64,000 nt of DNA. Origin: Sordaria brevicollis (taxonomy: Eukaryota > Ascomycota > Sordariomycetes > Sordariales > Sordariaceae). Below the pieces are notes generated by a model, which was not told where the DNA came from, made no database searches, and worked only from the letters and a program-made list of their open reading frames with translations. The stretch is taken from contig JAUTDP010000009.1 in assembly GCA_033439795.1 (NCBI GenBank), positions 1,116,001-1,180,000 of the forward strand, given 5' to 3'. Made by a program: the position numbers and the translations under genes. This document shows, one piece after another, positions 21,766 to 34,762 of the stretch (position 1 is its first letter; every line of letters starts with the position of its first letter).

Positions 21766-23720
21766 GTTGTTGACTGCCATTCTTAATACAAAAGTCTACT
21801 TATCTTCTGTTCAGCAGCCATCATTTCGAGAAAGCCAGTAAACCAGCTGAGATGGGGGCTCAAAGATGTCAGCGTTTGGACGATGGTGTGCCTACCTATG
21901 CAGAACGCCGGCCCACGACCTCACCTTTCTTCCCCAGAATATACAGATACATGATCAGCCCCATCGCACTCGGCCAACTGGACACAAGCTTCTGTCAGAC
22001 ACGGCCATTATCCCGTCCAGCCCCAACTGAAGGCGCCGAACACACCCAGCATCCCGCACGTTTCGCAAGAGTGGGCTTATTCAGGGAGTACACGACGCCC
22101 TGCTTCCCCTTGTGCTACACATTTCAAGAGGCAATTAGGCTGCCTTACCCAGGAGCGGGTAGACGTATGGCCCACATGTGTCCTCTGTTGGCCTATCTGG
22201 CTGGTGTCGCGCCCAGTGCGGTGCGTCATGGTCGGCATATTTAACAGCCTGGAGGGTATAATTCTGACCTTGAAGGTTATCACTTCACCCGTAATCTTAA
22301 CAGTACAGGCAACAACAAAGAGACATGCAAATGGCTTCGAAGGCTGCCATGACCATGTCCATTATTTCGCAAGGATTTCTCAACCAAGATTTCTAAACAT
22401 CGCCCTTACCAAGTAGTCAACTCTAGTGTGGTTACAAGCAACCGGAAAGCTAAAGGCAATGGAACCATTCTGGGAGGCCTCCCAGTCTCCAGGCTCCAGG
22501 CTTCAGGAAAAGTGGCAAGAACCCAGAACGCGCGGCCCTCACCTTTTACCTCCCCTCAGCAGTGTGTGTCCCAGTCCATAAGCTTCACCGTGGTTTCCGC
22601 GAAGTGTTCTATTACACAGTACACACATATCTATCTATCGGCCTATCCCATCCCGCGCGTGTTACACTCAACGTCCAGCGGGTTAGGCTACCTTTAGCTA
22701 GTTAGTCACACGTTTCCGTACCGCAGCCTGCCCCCGGGATTTCGGTGAATCGCGCGGGGAAACAATAGTGGTTGGTTTATCTTTGATGAATAGGGACCAA
22801 CCAGTTGCTTGGTTCTGTGGCAGCTGCTGCGGTGAGAGACAGAGGTTTAAGAATGTCGCTTTTATCCGTAGCTACTGTGTGGTGTGGCGTGCATTACAGC
22901 GAGTTAGGGACTCTCTAACCTAGACCACTGGAGCTTGGTTAGTGAGTGAGCAATACGAAGTTGCTTCCTAGAAGTTGGCATGGAGAGGGCGATATCGTAA
23001 TTCCATGACCCTTGAGAGGACGGATGGTATATTGCGCGTGCTCCTCATATATCCCAATGGCAAGATATGCAGCTTCCAAGTGCCTATAGGCATCATTATA
23101 GATTCCCCCTAAATGCAAGCCAGCCATCGTTCAATGTCTCCAATGTCTCCATTTCTCGCTGAGGGCCCAATTCATTATCCATGCCCTATCACGTCTCATA
23201 CCAGGCTTACTCTTTGCCTGTCCTAACTTGACAACCCACGCAGTTAGGAGTTAGCGTATATTTGCGCCGTCAACACACACTAGGCAAACTTTGCAATGCG
23301 GTCAGAAATATACATACGATTATGATATTGTATTAGACTGCCTGTAACTTTGGCACATAGGTAAGTGGGCAGGTTAGGGATATTTGCTATGTTTCCCGCG
23401 TGGGATGCGGCTTGTCCTTTCCTCCCGGTTTTCACGATGCTGCTTTTCCTCGTTTTGTGTTCTCTCCACGTGGGCGTATACACATCTGGACAAGCTGCAT
23501 AGCATATGTATCAATTGCTCCGTTGGAAAAAAAAAAAAAAAAAAACATGCACCTTTCCAACACGTGCTTATAATGCTCCTGAACGGACATCGAATTCCCC
23601 GTCCCTGCAGCTTGGAGTACAAAGTCTTCGTTTCGCAATCTCCATAGCAAACCGCTAGACGGTCCGTTGATAAGCTCCTAATCCTAGTTCAACTTCCAAT
23701 AATATCCACTCTTCAAAATA
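21766..23720. other. intergenic upstream of tRNA-Gly
   Basis: No supported gene. A run of 19 A lies at 23527-23545. Small ORFs have no recognisable content, and GC content is uneven. Confidence 0.5.
23527..23545. repeat. A homopolymer of 19
   Basis: Uninterrupted poly-A run about 175 bases upstream of the tRNA-Gly gene. No adjacent target-site duplication or element could be recognised, so it is not taken as a retroelement tail. Confidence 0.9.
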
Positions 23721-23790
23721 GCGCCAGTGGTTTAGTGGTAAAATCCATCGTTGCCATCGATGGGCCCGCGTTCGATTCGCGGCTGGCGCA
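23721..23790 (+). tRNA. tRNA-Gly (anticodon GCC)
   Basis: The sequence folds as a cloverleaf: acceptor strand GCGCCAG pairs with CTGGCGC, with A as discriminator base at 23790. The D arm carries TGGTTTAGTGGT (A box). The anticodon stem CATCG/CGATG encloses the loop TTGCCAT, giving anticodon GCC. The T arm is CCGCG TTCGATT CGCGG (B box). There is no intron and no encoded CCA, as expected for a eukaryote. A run of five T at about 23803-23808 is a suitable Pol III terminator. Confidence 0.97.
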
Positions 23791-26700
23791 ATTGAAATTT
23801 CTCTTTTTCTATTTTTCTCCCCCACTCCTTCTTGACTCTGCGTGGTGGTTTTTCTTTCGCTTTCTTTTTGTATGTTAGAATCTTACAGACTCATCTCGGG
23901 AAGCATTTCGTTCTTGTTTTTTTTTTTTTTTTGCGTACTAGGGTAGGGTTAGAGAACACCTGCCTCACTCATGATACGATTTTCGTTTATGGTGCATATA
24001 GTTAGCGAAACGTGTATATCGCAAGGTGAACAAACTTGTGGTATCTTCCTCTTTCGCAGTTGCGAATAACACAAGTATCTACACAGTACGTTTTCCCAGA
24101 CAAAATCACAGTTGCACCAAAACCCCCGCATCAATAGGTCATCTGTGTTCCTGGCAGCGAGCGGGCCATCAGCGTGACTCATTCTCGATTTAAACTTGTC
24201 ATTTGCGCATAGTCCGTGTATATGATGGTCTTATCTAGACTTGGGTAGTCCGGACACACTATTTTGTTGTGCTAGGCAGATGGAAGGCTTCCCGGACAAT
24301 ATTGTTTCCGACCGCGATGAGAACGAACCTTTGTTACCAGTGTCTTTTTTTTTTTTTTTTTTTTTTTTTTTGGATGAATCGAGTCTGCGCTTTGTATTAG
24401 TATGTAATTGTTAGTGTTGCTCATCACCACGCTTAGAGGTGATAAGTGACTGTTGGTTTCGAATGATCGCTGTCTGGTAGTGATGTTGGTTAACCATCGG
24501 CCGCTGGTGTGTAAGTGAAAGTAACAGGGGTGTGTATCCCGTTAGCGCAAAGACTACGATCTTGTAAATACCCATGTACCTATTCTGCGTGCGTGACCTT
24601 TCGACAGCATTTGTGGTCTATACTGTGCCAGAGAAAACAAGCACAATGTGTAGAAATAAGGAACATGTATGGTGAGTAGTAGAATAAGTAAGGGCACGGG
24701 GGGTTAACAAAGAATAAACCATGAAAGAAAAACGTGTTGGATCATATGTAGCGGGAGCACCCTGCCAGGGCCAGGCACACTTGAATTGGTAAGAGTGATT
24801 GGATGGATACAATTGCTTGTTGGTTCGCGGGATGTTGGGACTGTTGTTGGGATGAAATGTAACAAAGACGGGAACTACGGGATTGGATTCAGTGAGGCAT
24901 TCAAAGGGATAAGATGACATGTCAGAACCGTTGGTGGAAGTAAGGAAGGATTTGGCTTGTTTGACCGGAGTATAGCCAGTATATCTTCAATGCGATGGGG
25001 CTTTTGTGATTCCGATCGATTCACGCGCACTAGGCGATATGCTGAAATGTCAATTGACGATCGGGACCATGAGTTCCCCCATCCCGGTCATGTCATGGCG
25101 AAGTGGCTGGCCCCTGGCGAGACACCGGGTAGCCAAGTGCCATGGAAGTGAATACTTTATTTGTGGGAAGCTAGGTGCGCTAACTTTACAACCCATCAAA
25201 TAAACCCCAGTGGTAGACGGGACATCCAGTCATAGAACCAACAGCAACGTTGTAAAGTAGAGGGGAATGAATGTGAGCGAATCTAGCCCAAACACGTCGG
25301 TCTAGTGTTGCGCGACCCGGAGCATTGAGGCTCTTTGGAAGTTGCGCCAACAGCTATAGGCAACAAGAGTCGAAAGTTGTGATGTCAATTCCTTATCTGT
25401 TCCTCGCTTTCGGGTTCACCATTGGTCTCAACATGCTGAATGATATCTAAAGGTCGACGAGTTATAGTCACAACATGTGAAATAGGATAAGCACACTGAG
25501 GGCACTCAGGGTACATGCGATGTACGGCAATGAGGTTTGCATGGTGAAGAAGGGTGTACGTAGGACCTCTCTGGGGTAGCGAGGACCCTTCACACAGGCA
25601 GGGAGATAGCCATGAGTGGTCGATGTACCCGCTCAGTCAGCCCTAGGATACGCCCGAGAGGGCGATAAAGGAAACATGGCAAGAGGGCCAATGACCAATG
25701 ACTTACAGTAACCAGAGAAGTGCCAGCGCCGACATGGCCTCAATTGGCTGCCTTGTTGACGATGAAACATCCCGTCACTGTCAATCATAACCTACTGTTA
25801 GTTAATCGAGCTCATGACTGGGCTACTGTTTCCGCAAAGAAGTGTCCAGTACGCAGTAAAGCGATTGATACCGTGCTTGTTGAACCTTCGGCAGGCTTCA
25901 TGCCTTGAATTCGTCACAGTTCCTACTCTCATTACCCCCTCTTTCGGGAGTCTAGCGGAGCGGGATGGTCCTCGTGGTCGAGTCTTCTGAGTCCAATGCC
26001 GTCCTCATGGTTGTCTTTACTATCGCCCTTTCGGTGCATTCCATTGCGGATAAGGGACGATTGCAAAGGAAGTGGGTGTGAAGGTGGTGACATTTGATGA
26101 GAGGGAGTGAGACAAGTGACGGGATCATGGCCAACCCCATGACGAGGGGTAGCCAAGATTCGCAAGTCCGCTTGTCAAGTCAGGTGACGGAACCATGGTG
26201 TGTCGGCTGTGAGATGTTGAGACTTTCTTTCGGATGCGCGGACGTATAATATGTGAAGATACTATAGGTGGTGACACATTATGGTGGTTGATGGCCAGAT
26301 AGACTCACGCCTCTGCTGTGCGGATTATCTCGAGTGCTTAAAGTGCTTCCAGTGTGTAACGAGGAGAGCTATCGCCTTGGACACTTCTTATAGTTTCCGC
26401 TATTCAGACATGGTTCCGAATTTCCAAGGAACAAGTACTCGAAGCTATTGTGAGAAGTTGGATATTTGTCAGTCTGACCAAGGTGAGCATGATAAGCGAG
26501 CAGAAATCAGGTTGCCAAAAGAATTGAAGGAGCTTTTCCTGCTTCACAAGGCTCCTGGGGAGGCATGACGATGGTTGCTGATGGACAGCACCCATGGGAA
26601 ATTTTGTGCCTATACAAGCAATATTTGCTGCCTCAATTGGACGGGTTGGACACGGTTGGTTGGTCTACCGGAAAACGCTCCAGCTAGCAGGCCGATCACA

Positions 26701-29700
26701 ACCCCGGCAGGTGTTGTTCCCCTTGCAGATACAGGGTTCTTGATGGCGGTTGACGCACTCAGGGCTCTCACTGTACCCCATACCTAATGACCAGGTATAC
26801 CAGCGGTGCATATGAACCCCAATGACGGATTCGGCTTCAAGGATGACTTGGAAATGCGAATGGAGTTTCAGGCCGTGCCCATTATTGTTGGAAGGCATTG
26901 AACCTTTCCCCTTGCTTCTGGGGTCGTATTTGGATTTTGACGTTGGTTCTTCTTCCGGCCTCATTTGCTTGTATAGGTTGTGGTTGGTAGACACTGGATA
27001 ATGAGTTTGTCTCTTCGATCGCCCTAAACTTAGCAAGAAACAATAGAGGTAGCTGGGGAACCAACAGGTCTCCTCAGGGTGACACTCAGCCTCCCGGGCC
27101 CTTTCCATCGGAAGTGAGAGATTGCGAAACCGAATCGAAAATATGGTCTTTGTCTGTCACTGTGGTTGTTGGAAGGAGGGTCGGTTTGTCGGCCAGGGCA
27201 GCATGAAAGAAACATGGAAGCGCCAAACGCCCAGGCACGCCCTGGTAACTGGTTTGAAGCGCTGAAGAGGGTACGTACTTGCTTGCCTTGTCGATGATTG
27301 GCCAATTGCTTTCATCTAGTGCCATTTGCCTCACTGGCGGTATGTATGCCATTGCCAGCGTTCAACGCATTTGAGCCCGTCACCGCCATTATCGGTCAAG
27401 ATGCCAGGGAGGTCATTGAGGGGAGGGCGAGGATTGAATGGCCGGCGAGACGGATTGAGTTGAGATGATCAGGGGTTTGAAGCGGGGTCCGTCCAAGGTC
27501 AACGTTCGGGAGGCCCACAAATCCACCGCTCGGGACGGGAGCCGACCGAGTGGATGCTCGCGTGTCCGGCTCCCCGCCGTCACGCAGAGGCGGGCACTGC
27601 GGGGAGAACTTGGGGCTTGAGAGGGATTGGAGGCTGGCTGGTCGACCTTGCGATATGACTTCCGTTGGTTTCTTTTGATAGAATCCTTTTAGTTGTTCAG
27701 CTTCGGATACCTGTCCCTTGATCGGCCTGCTTGCATGCAATGAGGAGGGGGATATGCTGAGCAGGCTGACGATAAGGGTACGTGGCATCCTGGACAGGCA
27801 CGACCAGATGTTTCTGTGGTATCCAAGACGGAGAGCCTTTCTGTTGTGCTGCCACATACGCGGTGTATAACCCACCCAGGTTGGAAGAAAGAGGCCATTG
27901 AGGATGTTGAATGCTGCCCTCGACGGCACGGTATCTGCATTCTCGACAGTTCCATCGTATGGCAGATGTGCCTTGGATGGAAGAGGCCATCAGACCTGAA
28001 GTGTGGGAGAGGCCAGTGTCGGAATGGCTCGGGTGAGTGAGAAGGGGAGAAGTGAGATGAGGAATGATGATAGAGACACACTCGGTGACCTGTTTGCAAT
28101 TCCCGACGTCGATGTGGAAGGAGTCAACTTTTGCGAAACTTCAATGGACCTGGATGCGACTTCCAATCTTCGGTCAGTTATCGATAATGCAGCCATAGCG
28201 GGGTAGTGACCTAAGTTAGCGCGCACAGTGTGTTTAGCACGCCGTCTTGCACTGGCTCAATTGCCTTCAGTTCTTTCTCCGACGGAACCGCAAAACTTAA
28301 CTCCCAAACTCCAACCCTTCCACTTCTCACCAACCACCTGGACCACCATGGAGGCCAACTTCCACTTGGTTGGAAACCCGGTTCTGGTCCTTCGGTCTGG
28401 AGTGGAGGCGACAAGGTCAGTCCGGTGACTCACCTTGTCGGCTTTTCTTATGGTCAAGGCAAGGAACCAGGAAGTCTTCCAGCAGATGCCCCCAATTCCA
28501 ATTCGCAATTTGTCATTCTCAAGTCCTTTGTCCGCCGTCAGAATTTGATTGGTCAATCGCCTTCTCTCCATCTGAACCCTCCACCGACGCACTTTCATGT
28601 GGCAAACAACCGGCGACGACAGTCCGGATACGCTGCCCGCGCGCGATGAGCTGTCCGTCTGGTTGAATTCAATTCTTCGCAGTAAAACGCTGCTCCTGTG
28701 GGGTATCTCGACATGGACTTTCTTCGTACGCCAGCTGGGTTTCCGAACGACCGTTTGCTCCTACTGTAGACCCCGCCTCCGCGACACGCTGGATGCCCGA
28801 TGCCATTGGAATATCTGCCCAATTGATAACGCTAACTGTGTCGAAGAAGGGTCACAGTTAGCGCGATTGGAGCTTCAAAATGGCTGGCAGTCGACTACCA
28901 GTCCAACATATCAAAGTCAGGTAAAAGCATGAAGCTTCATCACAACAGCAGAAAGTCCATAGCGATCACTCAGGAAGAAGCTCGCTCAGATGACAAGGTG
29001 AGTGCTGAGTTCTGACGCCGCCATCAGCTTGATCTGAACCAGCAGGTCATCATATCATCAATCGAACTCGCAGTCCATGTCGTTCTAAGCACCCCCAGTC
29101 ACAGCCGATACCAAATTGGCCGTTACGTTGAGGCTCGTTCAACCGCCTCCAATGAACTCCCTTCCCGTCTAGCCTTTGCAGGAAGCGGCACCAGTTTCTA
29201 GCGATCGGGAACAAGAGTCTTCCTGAATCAATCAAGGCGATCGATTGTGATGGGAATCTACCCATCTGTACGACATTGCAGCAAGTCCGCGCTCACTTGC
29301 AAGTTGGACGGGACCTCTGGTCTTCCTACAACGCTTTGCAGTGGACGGAAAAAAGGATTTTAGCTGGAAATATTCAAGGCCAACTGTCGATAGAGACAAG
29401 TGACAACTGACAAAACGACGCAAAGCTTGAGATGCTGTTAGCCTTGAGCCAATGGATCAGGACGGCATGCTCCCCTTTGGTCGGCTGGATCTACACCAGG
29501 GTTTGAGGCTCCAATGGCACCGATTGATGATCGCTTCACGTCCCCCATGGTTTGTGAATACAGTGTCACTTAGGTGCCCTCAAACTGGGTTCAAGGAGGG
29601 TACCTGGCCTGACATGGAGCCAAGCCATGATCCCGTCTTGCCTTACTGGCAGGGATGCAGTTACAGTGCCCTGAAGAGCGTACAGGTGATCATCGGATTG

Positions 29701-31844
29701 GCTGCGTCCCAAGTCACGGCTTGTGTTGAAGCGGGCTTCAATGGCTGACGGACAAGGGCGTGGACACCCTATGAAGGGAGGGGGGTGACTCCAAAAGTCA
29801 GCGAATGACTCTTTTATTTCGCAATCCGACCTCTAAAGTGCATCAATTGGAAGGGCAAGGCAGCAGCAAGAAGACGTGGAGGGCAAGAACACTGCGGAAC
29901 GGGCACAAGAGTTGGTTGCGAGAGGGCGGACATTTTGGTTTAGTGATGAAGGAGCTATGTCTGCACTTGGCCTACCAAAGTACTCCGGTACAAACCTCTC
30001 AACAAGCTCAGCTCAATCAGATGTAAGCGCCCCATGCCATTTGCCCCACTGTTTGAGATTCCGTGCCCCCAGATTGACTTTCTGAGATGGCCGCGTCAGT
30101 CATTTGAAGCCTGGCATCGAAGACGAGAGCAGGACTCCGAATTCGATGAGGAAGAATGATGACTTGACGAGGCCAGGATCAATTGAGTTCCAATTGACAA
30201 GAACCAAGGAAAGCGGTCGCCATTGCGACGACTAGTCCTGGATGTGTACAGTTTTGAAAGAACATCAACCTGGGAAGTGGAAGTCTCAGCTGCCGCCTAA
30301 CAATCATGGGAAAGTCACAGACCTTCTTTATCTTTGGGTCCGACGATGTGTGACCTGTATCGCATCGCACTTTCAAGCACTCCCCATCCTGGTCAGATCA
30401 CTCCAGCACTGCACCAGATATAGTCCAGGAACCTCTTGCTTGCTGGGTCACCATGGCCTCTCATGCCCCCGCGTGGCAGGTACCGGCACAGTTCAGCATG
30501 GACTTTTGACGCACATCTTTCGGCGAGAAGGTGAGCAGAAGCAGGCGGGGAGGGAGGCATGGCCGCATGGCAGGTGTGGGAGGGGGGAGGCCCGCTCCTT
30601 CTGGCTGCAGTGCCGCATTTGCCCATTTAATCGATTTTTATATGCCCGCCCTGGCCTTTTTGCCTTTCCTTCGGTTTCCTACTTTTTGTTTGCTTTTCGA
30701 CCTTTTTGCAAACTCTCCCCTCTTTCTTTCTCTTCAACCCTCTCACCCTCCACAACCTACCCGCCGCAATTCCAATTGCTGTCATTGACGAGCCAACTTG
30801 TCAATTGCAACGCTCTACAACTCTCGCCATTATTATTCAGGTCTCAATTGGGAAACACTGCCTGCTCCGCCGACGCAGGTCTTCCCCTCTCGGGTTCCAG
30901 CTGCTTCGATTCTATTGACGGATGGCATTCACTGAAGGTTACCTTCCATCCCGTTACTAATACAAAGTGCCCCTACCAACCCTTGCAACTCCCAGCAGCG
31001 GGGCACTAAACTGGGGCTGCACGGTGCACCCACGTTACAAAAACGCAGAGCAGCCCGAACTTTGACTGGACCTCACAACTGTCATCTCAGCACCAGAGAC
31101 CAGACCGAAGTCCCGGCCGCTGGAATCTCAAACCGCTACTCCACACTTGGGACCGGGGACCCAGAATAGAGACGTTCCTATTGTTCAATAACCATCAACC
31201 ACCCCCCCGCCAACCCGGATGGCAACGAATGGTGGCAAGCATCTCGAACAATAAGGAAGACATCGCACAATACCCAGACGCAGGATCATGTAGGGTTGGC
31301 TCGCATTTTGGCATTGTGTAGCACTCGTCGAATTGACAGCAAAAACCGCAGCCCTTATCCGGCCATTCAACGCTATTCAAACACCTACGAACAATAATTG
31401 CCCAAACAACACAATCGCACAAAGCACTGGCTGCCTGACGTTGCCCGACTGTTCTTAAACGCCTCTTGATCAGGAACACTGGTCGACTTCTTCCTCTTTT
31501 CTTCCAAAAAAGACGGCTATCCTCTTTCACGATCGACTGGAACAATCAAGGATCTTCCCAGTCAGCCAGTCACTGTGCCATTGATGCTTATGCCAGGCAC
31601 CGGCTCGACTTAAACCCTATCGATCCCTGATCTTCGTCACCCATTGACGCTATCACTCCATCGTTCGCCACCCATCCGAAGAACACCACCACACAAGTTC
31701 ACGAACCAGCCCTATTACAAACCCTTCATCAACCGAGGATATCCGCCTGGGTCCCTTCAAATACTTGCGCCCCCGTCCTCTCAGCCAGCAGGACCACAAT
31801 TTCATCTCTCAGCATCCAACAAAGGGATAACAGGCTTCGCCATC
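23791..31844. other. 8-kb gene-poor region, no supported protein gene
   Basis: Read in all frames, this stretch gives only short ORFs without domain-like content or coherent splice chains. Homopolymer runs lie at 23917-23932 (16 T) and 24345-24371 (27 T). From about 30640 to 30780 the plus strand is strongly pyrimidine-rich (CTTTTTGCC, TTTCCTTCGG, TTTCTTTCTC), a common signature of fungal promoters and transcription starts, and then about 1 kb leads to the SWIRM start at 31845. That last part is probably a long 5' leader, perhaps with an intron. Long non-coding RNAs cannot be excluded. Confidence 0.5.
24345..24371. repeat. T homopolymer of 27
   Basis: The longest homopolymer of the window, in the gene-poor region downstream of the tRNA. 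No flanking duplication or element was recognised. Confidence 0.9.
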
Positions 31845-33059
31845 ATGTCTGGCAAGAACGACAAAGTCTTACAGCCAGCATTGTTCCCAATGGACTACAA
31901 CATGAGGCCAATGCAATCCAATTCGTCTTCCTCAAAGCCCAAGAGGCCGCTTGACATCAGCAACCTCATGTCACCTCCTGGTCTAGCTCCTTACGAGACA
32001 TTCAACCATCGTGAAGCCGCAATGCCAGTCTCAAAGCCTCTCATGTCTGTTGCAAGCAGGCAGATGGGACCGCATCCGCCATTGTCTCCTCCCATCTCTC
32101 CCCTAACCGGCCCGAGAAACTCAATCACAATGGAACCTCGTCCTTCAATGTCGGATGCCGACCCGATCCTGTATCCTGCTTCCGAGACTGCCACCAGCCC
32201 TCCCTCCGAGCCGCTCTTCGTCCCTTCGGTTCCCTCGGCCGAGCCTCTTGACGACCTCGTCAACAACCACATCGCTTCTCGGCCCCAAAACATCGTACGC
32301 GCCACATCGCCCCCGAAGGCAGAGGACTACAAGCTGGTGCTCTTCTTTAAGTCGGAGTGTCTCAAAATGTGGCAGAAGGATCCTCGGGACTGGCTACGCA
32401 AAGAGCGCGAGTACCTACGAGCTAACAAGAAGAGCCCTACCAAGCCCCGACCCGTGGTTAGCAAGCTTCCAACGATCTTGCCTGCTGCTCAGCCTCCGGC
32501 TCCGGCTCCAAGGCCTCAGGTGGCAAGAACCAGCAGCACTGGCCGCATTCAAAAGCCCAGAGTCACCAAGGCACCGGCTCAAAATCCTCGACCGATCCGG
32601 GCGACTCCTGCGCACTCTCGGCAGACGGCACGTGTTAGCGCCACTCCTGAGCCTAGAGCGCGGACACAGGCACCAAACAGGGAGGATAAGGATTTCGAAG
32701 CTCTTCCCGACTGCACGCCCAACATTTTGACTCTGCCCAACACACCTGGCTGTCTCAAAGTTGACTGGAAGGGTAACCCGCTCGACCTGAGCAAGGATCC
32801 CAACCGGTCTCGTCTTCATCCCGAGGAGCTTAACCTCGCTGCCGCCCTTCGCTTGGACTGCGCTACTTACCTGACCAGCAAGAGGCGCATCTTCATCAAG
32901 CGGATCGAGTGTTACAAGCGTGGAAAGGAGTTCCGGAAGACGGATGCTCAGCAGGCGTGCAAGATCGATGTCAACAAGGCTTCGAAGCTGTGGACTGCAT
33001 ACGAGCGGGTCGGCTGGCTTGACCCCAAGCACATTGAGAGGTTCCTATTCGACAACTGA
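31845..33059 (+). CDS. SWIRM-domain protein (chromatin-associated)
   Basis: Single exon, 404 aa. The frame is open further upstream but the first ATG in it is CATCATGTCTGGC at 31845, so I start there. The N-terminal 150 residues are Pro/Ser-rich, with a conserved-looking DYKLVLFFKSECLKMWQKDPRDWLRKEREYL block near residues 160-190 (pieces). A basic Pro/Ala-rich linker follows. The last 95 residues form a SWIRM domain: PGCLKVDWKGNPLDLS, LHPEELNLAAALRLDCATYL, KRIECYKRGKEFRKTDAQQ, and KLWTAYERVGWLDPKHIERF. SWIRM domains are helical DNA/histone-tail binding modules found in chromatin remodellers and demethylases. This layout resembles small fungal SWIRM proteins related to yeast FUN19 and fission yeast Laf1/Laf2, which associate with histone deacetylase complexes. 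Partner is inferred. Confidence 0.85.
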   Translation: MSGKNDKVLQPALFPMDYNMRPMQSNSSSSKPKRPLDISNLMSPPGLAPYETFNHREAAMPVSKPLMSVASRQMGPHPPLSPPISPLTGPRNSITMEPRPSMSDADPILYPASETATSPPSEPLFVPSVPSAEPLDDLVNNHIASRPQNIVRATSPPKAEDYKLVLFFKSECLKMWQKDPRDWLRKEREYLRANKKSPTKPRPVVSKLPTILPAAQPPAPAPRPQVARTSSTGRIQKPRVTKAPAQNPRPIRATPAHSRQTARVSATPEPRARTQAPNREDKDFEALPDCTPNILTLPNTPGCLKVDWKGNPLDLSKDPNRSRLHPEELNLAAALRLDCATYLTSKRRIFIKRIECYKRGKEFRKTDAQQACKIDVNKASKLWTAYERVGWLDPKHIERFLFDN

Positions 33060-34762
33060 AAACATATCGTCTTGAGTTGCGCTGACGTTCGTCAGTACTC
33101 GGATTTCTCACAAACTCGCTTTTCTTTTTTTTCATTTTCACGGCTGTTTCCTTTGGCGTTTTCCTGGCGCATGGGTACACCCCACTCTCACAACTGGTAT
33201 GGTTTTGATGAAATGGCTTAGCTAGATTGATGACTTGGTTCGGGATTTTACCCCCCTTTTCATGGCCCTGGATATACCCCCGGAGTTTTGGCATGTGTGG
33301 GAATCTCTCTACTACTCTTTTTTTGCACGTACTTATTGCTCTTTTTTTTTTTTTTTGTCTTTTTTTTCACCTTTGCTTGTTATGGCTTTGGATCACACAT
33401 CACGAACGAACAACTTTGCATTTTCAATGGATTGGCACTTTCACGGTCATGTCATCTCATGGTTTGGTTTGGGTGGATTGGCTTTGGGGTTTTCTCCCTA
33501 CTCTTGCTCACTCATATCACACACACATTACTTTTCTTTGTCGGTGACACTCACAGTTTCCTGTTAGCTATGGATCAGGTTATGAAGGGGTTTCATATCA
33601 CCTTGCTCTTTTTGCATTTCTGTCAGGAGAAGAACATACAATGACGCATGGACCAATAGGAAACAGGAGGAAGGAGGAAAGACTGCTAGCGTTTTTTCAT
33701 GTTAACGACATTATACCCCCTTTTCTTTACACACTTTGACCTTTTTTTCTTTTACATAAGGATTTTTGCTACTACGTTTGCCATTCTTGGCCTAGCACAT
33801 GGACTGGGTTAGAGCTAAGGTTATGCAGTCGACTTTTTTCATATAGGAACGGCTCATGATATTGATGGAAGAATGGATGGAGAGCGCCAATAGCGCGGGC
33901 AAAGCAGTTAGCTAATTTAGCTGGAAGGGAACGACGTTGATATGAAAGACGTCCTGATGATGGCAATGAAATGGAAATCGATTAACTGACGAACATTTGC
34001 TGCGTGATAAAGTCCTTGACGTTCATGCTGATGACCGTGTATTGTACTTGGTGAAATATCGTGAAGTCCTAGCACCAAGTGCAAAAGTTCGTATAAACCA
34101 TCCAGCAACTCATTACCTGCGCGCGAGCTTTGTTTGTTACAAGAACCTTCCACTCTAGCTATCAAGTCTTACTTCTCATTACGATGCTCATGGGTGGTGG
34201 CTCACAAAGGATGCCTATCACTCTGGTAAGTGATGGTCATGGATTCCTACTGTCCTTCTAGACTCGCTTTCCAGCTACCCAAGCTGTGATGTTAGTGTTG
34301 GTTTTAACTTTGATGTACGCAAGGCTTGGAGCAAAGCTTCCGGCTTATTGCAACGTATAGGAGCAGTGCATCCGGGGTGATTATCACATGATTTTCACAA
34401 AAACACGGCTTACAAAGCCGCATGGTTTTACTAGCGAAAGGGGCGAATCTCCTTGCCTCTGGAAAAGCATTTTTCACATGGATAGAACAACCGTTGACGC
34501 GGTGAAATTTTCAAGAGTCCCGCAGTTTCAGGGTAGTCATTGGATTGGTAGTTTGGTTTTGGGGAATTCAAGGTGTCATGATTCATCATACCCTGCATCT
34601 TTGGCAGGGCCCATCCGGCTTCATGCCCGATGCTCCGCCCGTTCCTTTGGGGCACGCTACCTTCAAAGAAACAGACAATCTAACACGCTATCATACATGT
34701 ACATCAAATCATTATGTAACTTAAACTTCCTCCATTAACATTAACGTCTTCTGTCTCCCTTT
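33060..34762. other. intergenic between SWIRM and SDR genes
   Basis: Both flanking genes end here (convergent). The first 300 bases are T-rich with runs of 8-14 T near 33125, 33340 and 33360, consistent with a 3' untranslated region. No gene supported. Confidence 0.5.

Noticed and set aside
23527..24371. Poly-A and poly-T runs as retroelement tails
   Set aside because: No target-site duplications or element body adjoin them.
30242..31009. 255-codon ORF in the gene-poor region
   Set aside because: Coincides with a pyrimidine-rich promoter-like stretch; translation is Leu/Phe/Ser-rich without motifs.
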